From Chloroflexota bacterium (GTDB lineage: Bacteria; Chloroflexota; Ktedonobacteria; Ktedonobacterales; Ktedonobacteraceae): DNA of 11,830 bases. Under the pieces are notes generated by a model that was not told the origin of the DNA, did not search any database, and was given only the letters and a program-made list of their open reading frames with translations. The DNA is taken from contig CADDYT010000179.1 in the NCBI GenBank assembly GCA_902810755.1, positions 1-11,830 of the forward strand, given 5' to 3'. The position numbers and the translations under genes were made by a program. This document shows, piece after piece, positions 6,437-11,830 of the stretch (position 1 is its first letter; the number at the start of each line of letters is the position of its first letter).

Positions 6437-7246
6437 TTACTGGCGAGCCGCGCCAGCAGCGACACGCTCGGCCTGCACTTCCGTCTGGCGGCGCGGCGGA
6501 GGCGGCGGGCCAGCAGCCCCACCATCCTTACGAATGCGCCAGAAGTGAACAGCCATCAGCAGGGCCGCCACCAGTGGGAAGAAGATGACGTGTCCGACAT
6601 AGAATCGTATCAGTGTGGCCTGGCTGACAGCGGGGCCACCGACGAGAATCTGATAGACGGTGTTGCCCAGGATAGGGGTGTAAGGCGCCAGGTTGGTACC
6701 CACCGTAATAGCCCAGATGGCTATCTGGTCCCAGGGCAGCAGGTAGCCGGTGAAACTCAGGAAAAGCGTGCAGAAGAACAGCCCGACGCCGACCACCCAG
6801 TTAAACTCTCTCGGTGGCTTGTACGCGCCATGATAGAAGACACGAATCATGTGCAGCGTGACGGAAACGACCATCAGGTGGGCGGCCCAGCGATGCATAT
6901 TACGCACCAGGTTGCCGAACGAGACGGCGCTGCTCAACTGCTGGATGTTCTGGTACGCCAGGTTGGTACTCGGCACGTAATAGAACATCAGGAAGATACC
7001 GGTGAGCGTCAGCACCAGGAACAGGAAGAAGGAAATACCGCCCATACACCAGGTATAGGTGATCTTCATGGCCTGGCGGCTGACCTTGACGGGGTGCAGG
7101 TGCAGAAACACATTGCTCATCATCACCAGCGACTGGTTGAGCGGCGTATCAGGATAGCCGTGGCGGAAAATTGAACGCCACACCTGGCTCTCCACCATCT
7201 TCTGCGTCATAGTGTCCAGCCAGCTTTTATTCTGCGTAGAATTCAA
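6437..7246 (-). CDS. petB: Cytochrome b6-type subunit (N-terminal half of cytochrome b)
   Basis: 269 residues; binds the two b haems that carry electrons across the membrane. Haem ligands are His118 and His132 in helix B (HRWAAHLMVVSVTLH) and His219 and His234 in helix D (GHVIFFPLVAALLMAVH). The 14- and 15-residue spacings equal those of plant b6. Cys67 in WCMGGIS aligns by motif with the b6 cysteine (YCxGGIT) that binds the extra haem ci. FLSFTGYLLPWDQ (162-174) is the conserved quinol-site region. The protein ends after helix D with a Pro-rich cytoplasmic tail (PPPPPRR). The start is TTG 7244-7246, because GAGGAGG lies 5 nt upstream; the next in-frame ATG, Met13, has no comparable site. First gene of the operon. 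Confidence 0.96.
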   Translation of the reverse strand: MNSTQNKSWLDTMTQKMVESQVWRSIFRHGYPDTPLNQSLVMMSNVFLHLHPVKVSRQAMKITYTWCMGGISFFLFLVLTLTGIFLMFYYVPSTNLAYQNIQQLSSAVSFGNLVRNMHRWAAHLMVVSVTLHMIRVFYHGAYKPPREFNWVVGVGLFFCTLFLSFTGYLLPWDQIAIWAITVGTNLAPYTPILGNTVYQILVGGPAVSQATLIRFYVGHVIFFPLVAALLMAVHFWRIRKDGGAAGPPPPPRRQTEVQAERVAAGAARQ

Positions 7247-7251
7247 CTAGG

Positions 7252-7258
7252 CCTCCTC
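7252..7258 (-). promoter_or_regulatory. Strong ribosome binding site fixing the TTG start of the cytochrome b6 gene
   Basis: On the minus strand GAGGAGG is followed by CCTAG and then TTG. The full match to the anti-Shine-Dalgarno sequence at 5-nt spacing supports the rare TTG start. Confidence 0.75.
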
Positions 7259-7340
7259 AAAGTATCAAAACTCAGGATGTAAAATAGCCGGTAACAAAAA
7301 CCTCGCTTACCACCATCCTATGACAGCGTTCGTGAGGCAG

Positions 7341-7349
7341 ATTATAGCA
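7341..7349 (-). promoter_or_regulatory. Candidate extended -10 promoter of the bc operon
   Basis: The minus strand reads TGCTATAAT, a perfect -10 (7341-7346) with the TGn extension. No convincing -35 lies 16-18 bp upstream. It would start transcription near 7334 and leave a leader of about 88 nt before the TTG start. Supported by position in the divergent region; not proven. Confidence 0.5.
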
Positions 7350-7552
7350 TAGAAACGTGCTTGCCGGTATCCCTCAAAATCGGAAGTACCTCTCTTCCAG
7401 TTCCGAGTTGTCCCGCTTCTGTCCTTACCTCTCTCTTCCTTGATTGTAATTCATACTAACAAGAAAAGGGAAGAGGAAAGCATACAAATACGATAGGCAC
7501 CGCCTGATATCGGTGTTCACTTTTTAGCATAGAACAACGGCCCCCACCCTGC

Positions 7553-7598
7553 ATCAGGTGAGTACCTGATTTTTGCCTCTCGAACACCTGATTTCAGG
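7553..7598. promoter_or_regulatory. Cluster of ACCTGAT sites, possible operator region
   Basis: ATCAGGT GAGT ACCTGAT (7553-7570) is a perfect 7-bp inverted repeat. ACCTGATTT occurs at 7564-7572 and again at 7586-7594, 22 bp apart (two helical turns). The second copy overlaps a smaller palindrome, CCTGA-TT-TCAGG (7587-7598). Related GCCTGAT strings lie at 7502 and 7630. The cluster sits upstream of the -35 of the two-component operon and within the shared region with the bc operon, as expected for a transcription factor site. The LuxR-type regulator encoded nearby is one candidate (inference). Confidence 0.5.
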
Positions 7599-7622
7599 CG
7601 CATTCTGCATCTTCATAGCTTA

Positions 7623-7651
7623 TTGACATGCCTGATGCATAGCCATACAAT
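7623..7651 (+). promoter_or_regulatory. Sigma70-type promoter of the two-component operon
   Basis: TTGACA (7623-7628), a 17-bp spacer, and TACAAT (7646-7651): one mismatch in 12 from the housekeeping consensus at optimal spacing. Transcription would start near 7658, giving a leader of about 63 nt before the ATG at 7721. Confidence 0.75.
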
Positions 7652-7661
7652 AACATTGTAT
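7645..7661. promoter_or_regulatory. Palindrome over the -10 element, possible repressor site
   Basis: ATACAAT-AAC-ATTGTAT is a perfect 7-bp inverted repeat that contains the whole -10 hexamer and reaches the expected transcription start. A bound dimer here would block RNA polymerase. It could also be a chance AT-rich palindrome. Confidence 0.4.
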
Positions 7662-7720
7662 TAGGAAGCAGGAATATTGCGCAAACATTTTCTGCGTTCT
7701 CAGACAGAGAGCAAGGTATC

Positions 7721-8851
7721 ATGGCACAACTCAGCACACAGCGTATGGAGACGAAGGTGGCAGCCGACGGGAGACACACCCTCTCGAAAGCTTTCCTCGG
7801 TCTGCCCGTGTTCTATAAAGTCTTATTCGCAAACAGTCTTATTATCTTTGTAGGCGCGACCGGCGGCACGTGGCTGGCTACGCATTTGAATAACAGCCCG
7901 GTGGCAACGCCTGCCTCGCTCGTCACCTTTATCACTATCGGCTGGCTGGTTAGCGTCGCGCTCAACTTCGTCGTCCTGCAAATCGCTTTCCGCCCGCTGA
8001 CCGAGCTGCAAAAAGTCATGACACGGGTGCAGTCGGGCGAGCATTCTCTGCGGGCGCGGCTCACCGGGGCCGATCCCCAGGCGGATCAGATGGCCCAGGC
8101 ATTTAACATGATGCTCGAAGCGATTGATGACGCGACCCGCCTGCGTGCCAGCCAGATCATCAATGCCCAGGAGCAGGAGCGCAAACGCATCGCCCGCGAA
8201 CTCCACGACGAGACCAGCCAGGTTCTCACCTCCCTGTTGATCAGTCTCGCCGTTCTGGAGGAGTCTCTGACCACGCCAGAGGCCCGCGAGCGCATCGCGG
8301 ATACCCGCCGCCTGGCACACCAGACCCTGCGCGCCATTCGCAGCCTGAGCATCGACCTGCGCCCCAGCGCCCTCGATGATCTCGGCCTGCTCCCGGCCCT
8401 GCGCTGGTACGTCAAAGAATATCAAAAAAAGTGTTCGATTGAGGTAGATTTTATCTCTTCCGGCTTTAAGGAGCGGCTTCCCGCCGAAATGGAGACGGCC
8501 CTCTACCGCATTGTGCAGGAGGCGCTGACCAACACTGCCCGCCACGCGCAGGCGAAGCGGGTCAGCATCATGCTCAAGGAAAACGAGAAGGAGATCGAAG
8601 GCATCATTAGCGACGATGGCATCGGCTTTGATATTGAGGCGCTGCGCAAATCGCCGGACAGCGAGCGCGGGCTGGGGCTGGCCGGCATGACGGAACGAGC
8701 CGTTCTGCTGGATGGCTCGCTGGATATTGAATCTTGCCCCGGCCATGGCACCACCATTACGGTACACATTCCACGCTATCCTACCGGCCAGTTGCGCACG
8801 CTGGCGCCGGTGGAAAGCGGAGAAATCATGTATCACTCAGGACAGGATTGA
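7721..8851 (+). CDS. Two-component sensor histidine kinase, NarL/LiaS-type (HisKA_3)
   Basis: 376 residues; autophosphorylates on His and passes phosphate to the adjacent regulator. Order of parts: short cytoplasmic tail, helix 1 (about 31-53), a loop of only about 15 residues, helix 2 (about 67-89), a HAMP linker (about 90-142), dimerisation and phosphoacceptor segment ERKRIARELHDET with His162, the LRPSALDDLGLLPAL region (213-227) typical of this class, and an ATPase domain with N-box QEALTNTARHA (266-276), DDGIGFD (298-304), GLGLAGM and GHGTT. The loop is too small for a sensor domain, so the signal is probably sensed in the membrane, by a partner or by another protein, as in LiaS-like kinases. 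ATG 7721 has AAGG 4 nt upstream and a good promoter. The regulator gene follows after 7 bp. The trigger is not visible in sequence. Confidence 0.96.
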   Translation: MAQLSTQRMETKVAADGRHTLSKAFLGLPVFYKVLFANSLIIFVGATGGTWLATHLNNSPVATPASLVTFITIGWLVSVALNFVVLQIAFRPLTELQKVMTRVQSGEHSLRARLTGADPQADQMAQAFNMMLEAIDDATRLRASQIINAQEQERKRIARELHDETSQVLTSLLISLAVLEESLTTPEARERIADTRRLAHQTLRAIRSLSIDLRPSALDDLGLLPALRWYVKEYQKKCSIEVDFISSGFKERLPAEMETALYRIVQEALTNTARHAQAKRVSIMLKENEKEIEGIISDDGIGFDIEALRKSPDSERGLGLAGMTERAVLLDGSLDIESCPGHGTTITVHIPRYPTGQLRTLAPVESGEIMYHSGQD

Positions 8852-8858
8852 GAAGTCA

Positions 8859-9509
8859 ATGACTATTCATATATTGCTTGCGGACGACCATACCATCCTG
8901 CGGGCCGGTTTGAAAATGATGCTGAACGCGCAGCCCGATATGGAAGTGATCGGGGAAGCCCATGACGGGCGGCAGGCCATTGCCGAGGTGCAGCGCCTGC
9001 AGCCCGATATCGTTCTCATGGATATCACCATGCCTGATATGAACGGCATCGAGGCGACCAGGCAGATCAAGAAGCTCCAGCCGGAAACGAAAGTGCTGAT
9101 GCTCACAATGCACGAGAACGATGAATACGTCTTCCAGGCCCTGCGCGCCGGAGCTTCGGGCTATATGCTCAAAGAGGCCGCCGATACCGAGTTGATTTCT
9201 GCCCTCCATGTCGTGCAAAGCGGCCAGTTTTACCTGTCGCCCGCCGCTCAGTCGGTGATGGTCGGCGATTACCTCCAGCGCGTGCGCACGGGAGAGGAAA
9301 AAGATAGCTATAGCAACCTGACGGAGCGCGAACGCGAAATCTTGAAACTGGTGGCCGAGGGCTATACCAATAACCAGATTGCGGAACGGCTGGTCATCAG
9401 CCCCAAAACGGTGGATACACACCGCACGCACATCATGGATAAGCTGAATCTGCATAGCCGCGCCGAGCTGGTAAAATATGCGATACGGCGCGGCCTGCTT
9501 GAGGACTGA
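8859..9509 (+). CDS. Two-component response regulator, NarL/FixJ (LuxR-type HTH) family
   Basis: 216 residues. The receiver domain (about 3-120) has acidic pair Asp9-Asp10, phosphorylated Asp55 (LMDITMPDMNG), Thr83 and Lys105, all key residues present. A LuxR-type helix-turn-helix occupies about 152-209, with LTEREREILKLVAEG, NNQIAERL and SPKTVDTHRTHIMDKL. It should bind DNA as a dimer after phosphorylation by the kinase 7 bp upstream. I chose ATG 8859-8861 because the receiver domain begins immediately (TIHILLADDH). The frame is open further upstream, but that would overlap the kinase gene and add non-homologous residues. The ribosome site is weak (GAGAAG), so translational coupling to the kinase is likely. 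Target genes are unknown; the divergent control region at 7247-7720 is the natural place to look. Confidence 0.97.
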   Translation: MTIHILLADDHTILRAGLKMMLNAQPDMEVIGEAHDGRQAIAEVQRLQPDIVLMDITMPDMNGIEATRQIKKLQPETKVLMLTMHENDEYVFQALRAGASGYMLKEAADTELISALHVVQSGQFYLSPAAQSVMVGDYLQRVRTGEEKDSYSNLTEREREILKLVAEGYTNNQIAERLVISPKTVDTHRTHIMDKLNLHSRAELVKYAIRRGLLED

Positions 9510-9556
9510 ACGCAAATTAGAGACGAGGATGGGCAGGCAAGCGAGTCGGTGCAGAG

Positions 9557-9991
9557 CTACTCCTCGTCGTCCAGGCCGAAGGCGCTGCTGCTCTCGCTCT
9601 CCTCAGTAAAATAATCGTCGCTATAGAAGCCAACATCCTTGCCAACGTAGACGCTGACCAGGAAATCATCGCGCTGCACATCGGCGGAAAGCACGAGATC
9701 CTCATCAATCTGCTCGATCAACTTTGCGATCTCGGCCTCTTCCAGTTCACGCTCAAGGATCAATGTCCCGTGAACGTTTGTGGTGGTGAAGTGAATATCG
9801 ATCGTCCCCAGCCGGGTACTGCTTTGCGGGCTAGACCCTTCCATAATATAGTACCCTTCGGAAGAGGGCGTCCGAAAATGGCGATCAAAACGAATATCTT
9901 CCATAGAAATGCTGTCCGCGCGCAGCCAGCCTTTCTCTCCTGCTGCGCTCTCCTTTCTTGTCTTGCTGATGATGAATGGATAAAAACGCAT
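9557..9991 (-). CDS. Small acidic protein of unknown function
   Basis: 144 residues from the chosen start; I do not recognise it. The middle looks like an alpha/beta fold, with strands TIDIHFTTT and GTLILERE, an acidic helix EEAEIAKLIEQIDEDL, then FLVSVYVGKDV. The tail is Ser/Glu/Asp-rich (EESESSSAF...DDEE). No signal peptide, membrane helix or catalytic motif is seen. I chose ATG 9989-9991 because AGGGA lies 6 nt upstream. The frame stays open to a TTG at 10072, and a GTG at 10037-10039 is another possible start; the longer forms would add a CxxC (SCQGC). A TATAAT at 10072-10077 overlaps the TTG, which argues against that one. The gene converges on the response regulator with 47 bp between them and no visible terminator. 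Confidence 0.65.
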   Translation of the reverse strand: MRFYPFIISKTRKESAAGEKGWLRADSISMEDIRFDRHFRTPSSEGYYIMEGSSPQSSTRLGTIDIHFTTTNVHGTLILERELEEAEIAKLIEQIDEDLVLSADVQRDDFLVSVYVGKDVGFYSDDYFTEESESSSAFGLDDEE

Positions 9992-10071
9992 ACGGCATCC
10001 CTGGCAGGAAGCATTCCAGGGCGATAGTTGTCCATGCACTTCTGAGCTACCTTGCTCATCTATCCGCGCCA

Positions 10072-10080
10072 ATTATATCA
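10072..10080 (-). promoter_or_regulatory. Candidate extended -10 promoter of the small acidic protein gene
   Basis: The minus strand reads TGATATAAT: a perfect -10 (10072-10077) with the TGn extension and no clear -35 at normal spacing. It would start transcription near 10065, about 75 nt before ATG 9991. Confidence 0.4.
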
Positions 10081-10127
10081 TAACTTCCTCGTGCAATCCT
10101 AGAGGGAAGAGGAATTTGAGGCAAGGA

Positions 10128-11792
10128 TTATGACAGGAAGCGGAATGACGCGCGCATGGCAGAGAAGATAATATGCTCTTCATCCGCATAGGTAGCTTGA
10201 GGGGCCATCTGGATGATGGTATAGATGCGATTGCCGTGAACGGCGGCGAGCAAGACGGCAGTATAGTTCGCGCCCGCTACCTGCACACTCCCCTGCACCT
10301 GCTGCCAGGAAGTTCCGGCAAATGAGAGTGCCTTGCCCTGCTTCACGCTCGCCATGCCAAGCTGCGCCGCCTCTTTCGAGAGGTACTGACCCGGATCGCC
10401 ATTCGCTGCCGCCACCAGAATCTTGACCTGGCCAGTATGACTGCTATCGGAGAAGAGAACTGTTCCATTGCCTGTATCTGCCCTCGCCGTCCATCCACTC
10501 GGATAGTACACTGAGAAGCCCAGTTTTGTATTCGAGAACGCCTGTTGAGGCTGTGTGACCGTTGGAACGGTGAAAGGGCGGGCAACAATAATCCAGGTTG
10601 CCAGGCCACCGGCAAGAAGAATAGCCAGCACAGCCAGCAGCATGAACGGTGTGCGCTTGCGGCCCTTTGCATAACGCGCCGCCTCTGCTTTCGCCGGGCC
10701 GGGAAGCGGCGGCAGAGGGGTCCGCTCGCGTTCACGAACGGGGGTCGGGGGCAAGGGAGAAACAGGCGAAACGGGAGATGCGGGTCTCTGCGCCTGCTGT
10801 GATTGTTGCGCTTGTTGGGGCGGCACGACAGGACGTGAGGGCGGCGTTACCGGCTGAACCGAATGAAACGACGGGCGATCCAGGGTATCTCTTCTGCCTG
10901 CCGTCTGCCAGGGCCGCTGCTCAACCTGCCCGGCCCGCTCTACAGATACCGGCGCGCCAGGAGAGGCAGAACGACCTCGACCGACTTCCGGCACCAGCAG
11001 AGGAGTGGTATCCAGCCGCTCAACATCGTCGACCATGCTCTCAGGTCGTCTTGATACAGGAGGGGGATTGACGGCACGTTGTACAGGCGACGGGGGAGTA
11101 TTGGCGACCAGCGGCCTGGTTGGCAGGTCATCAAGGGCTGTATCGCTGCCAGCATGCACTGTTCCTGCCCCGGAGCCCGTACTCTGTGCGCTCCTCTGCT
11201 CCCTTTCCGGTTGAGACGCCCCCTCAGCAAGCGCACGGTCTTCCTGGAGCCAGACTTTGACCCGCAGTTCGCGTGCTGCCGTTCCAGCCACCGACGGAGA
11301 AGGGCGGCGAGCCGGTTCAGCGGCGGGGACATGTGCCTGCGTTGGTTTATCGGCCACGTCCTGTTCGCGCGCGGGCGGTCGGGCCTCAACCTCCCTTTCT
11401 CGGCGCGGGGTAGATGGCCTCTCCTGCCGGTTCAGCACAGTAGCCTCACGCTGCTGGCCGCTTCCAGTCTCCAGCGACCGCTTCATGCGCAAAGGATCGG
11501 CCTGGGGCTGACGGCGCCCGCCTCGCTCAAGCTCGCTCATCCATGCAGGCGGATGATCGGGCGAGGATGGGCGTACCGGGCGGGCGGGCGGCTGCTGCGC
11601 GATCTGTTCGCGTAAAGGCGGTCTGCTCCCGCCGCTACGCTCGCTTGCAGATGAAGAAGGCGGAGTTCTCTGTGTGGAATATGATGATACAGAGCCGGAG
11701 GAACGAGAAGGAATAAGACTTCCACAATTATTACAGTAACGAGCATTCTCTTGCGGCAACCTTGCCCCGCATTGCGCACACATGATCTCCAC
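10128..11792 (-). CDS. Zinc-ribbon, disordered linker, membrane helix and PsbP-like outer domain protein
   Basis: 554 residues; role unknown. The N-terminus is a short zinc ribbon with Cys5-x2-Cys8 (CAQCG) and Cys20-x2-Cys23 (CNNCG). About 350 residues of low-complexity Pro/Arg/Ser/Gln-rich sequence follow, presumably disordered. After RKR there is one membrane helix (about 383-404). The C-terminal domain (about 417-554) starts with LGFSVYYPSGW, a motif usual at the start of PsbP/DcrB-like domains (family assignment by motif only), and should lie outside the membrane. GTG 11790-11792 is chosen because GAGGAG lies 7 nt upstream. ATG 11781-11783, which leaves MCAQCG as the N-terminus, is a real alternative. 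The architecture (cytoplasmic ribbon, long linker, outer sensor-like domain) parallels the kinase at the other end of the window and may be a transmembrane sensing or scaffold protein (inference). Confidence 0.88.
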   Translation of the reverse strand: MEIMCAQCGARLPQENARYCNNCGSLIPSRSSGSVSSYSTQRTPPSSSASERSGGSRPPLREQIAQQPPARPVRPSSPDHPPAWMSELERGGRRQPQADPLRMKRSLETGSGQQREATVLNRQERPSTPRREREVEARPPAREQDVADKPTQAHVPAAEPARRPSPSVAGTAARELRVKVWLQEDRALAEGASQPEREQRSAQSTGSGAGTVHAGSDTALDDLPTRPLVANTPPSPVQRAVNPPPVSRRPESMVDDVERLDTTPLLVPEVGRGRSASPGAPVSVERAGQVEQRPWQTAGRRDTLDRPSFHSVQPVTPPSRPVVPPQQAQQSQQAQRPASPVSPVSPLPPTPVRERERTPLPPLPGPAKAEAARYAKGRKRTPFMLLAVLAILLAGGLATWIIVARPFTVPTVTQPQQAFSNTKLGFSVYYPSGWTARADTGNGTVLFSDSSHTGQVKILVAAANGDPGQYLSKEAAQLGMASVKQGKALSFAGTSWQQVQGSVQVAGANYTAVLLAAVHGNRIYTIIQMAPQATYADEEHIIFSAMRASFRFLS

Positions 11793-11830
11793 AGCGCCTC
11801 TCCTCGGATCAGATCTGGTATCGTCAGCAT

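Larger units (their letters stand above)
7259..7720. other. Divergent intergenic control region (about 460 bp), no gene seen
   Basis: Lies between the bc operon and the two-component genes. It holds the promoters and palindromes listed separately. At 7388-7475 there are also two pyrimidine-rich near-repeats (ACCTCTCTTCC and ACCTCTCTCTTCC) and a complementary GGAAGAG at 7469-7475, of unknown meaning. Short open frames here lack ribosome sites and protein-like composition. Confidence 0.7.

Noticed and set aside
7594..7779. 61-codon open frame on the minus strand in the divergent region
   Set aside because: Overlaps the plus-strand promoter and the kinase start, has no ribosome site, and is rich in Cys/Ser without a motif.
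7823..8836. 337-codon open frame on the minus strand
   Set aside because: Complement of the histidine kinase gene, which has all catalytic boxes. High third-position GC creates such shadows.
8712..8858. Upstream extension of the response regulator to an ATG at 8712
   Set aside because: It would overlap the kinase gene by 140 bp and add residues unrelated to receiver domains. The receiver begins right after ATG 8859.
8856..9515. 219-codon open frame on the minus strand
   Set aside because: Complement of the response regulator gene; no independent evidence.
10602..10616. 15-nt match to the intergenic repeat core (CAGGCCACCGGCAAG) inside the zinc-ribbon protein gene
   Set aside because: It encodes Leu-Ala-Gly-Gly-Leu in the membrane helix with ordinary codons, so chance or codon bias is enough; the rest of the repeat is absent.
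11537..11830. 97-codon open frame on the minus strand reaching the window edge
   Set aside because: Different frame of the zinc-ribbon gene, whose CxxC pairs and ribosome site support the other frame; composition is not protein-like.

Overview
The window looks like chromosomal DNA from a Chloroflexota bacterium, most probably of class Ktedonobacteria. This is inferred from protein style, not from a marker gene. The signs are a Ser/Thr kinase with the sequence RNTARNPMGEPI between its HRD and DFG motifs, low-complexity Pro/Thr/Ser/Gln linkers in front of single membrane helices, a zinc-ribbon protein with a surface domain, and GC-rich palindromic intergenic repeats. There is no rRNA, tRNA, CRISPR array, transposase or phage gene.

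Layout. (1) Positions 3-2120, plus strand: the 3' part of a membrane Ser/Thr protein kinase with a large outside domain; its N-terminal part lies before the window. (2) Positions 2121-2405: a convergent intergenic region holding several copies of a GC-rich palindromic repeat. (3) Positions 7246-2406, minus strand: five co-directional genes that look like one operon for a cytochrome b6-type bc complex. In transcription order they are cytochrome b6-like, subunit IV-like, Rieske protein, a membrane-anchored cytochrome c fused to a cupredoxin, and a 12-helix membrane protein I do not recognise. Strong hairpins lie between the last three genes. (4) Positions 7247-7720: a divergent control region with a good sigma70-type promoter for the plus-strand genes, an extended -10 for the bc operon, and several palindromic operator candidates. 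(5) Positions 7721-9509, plus strand: a NarL/LiaR-type two-component pair, a histidine kinase with no sizeable sensor domain followed 7 bp later by a LuxR-type response regulator. (6) Positions 9991-9557, minus strand: a small acidic protein of unknown function. (7) Positions 11792-10128, minus strand: a zinc-ribbon, disordered linker, membrane helix and PsbP-like outer domain protein.

How it fits together. The bc operon encodes a quinol-oxidising complex. Quinol is oxidised at the cytochrome b/Rieske site, and electrons pass through the Rieske 2Fe-2S centre to the c-type haem. The haem protein here carries its own type 1 copper domain, which may hand electrons on to a terminal oxidase. The two-component pair is divergently placed and could control this operon, itself, or neither. 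The most unusual content is the cytochrome c-cupredoxin fusion with the unknown 12-helix protein, the APWY sequence in place of PEWY in subunit IV, and the repeat cluster at 2147-2338.
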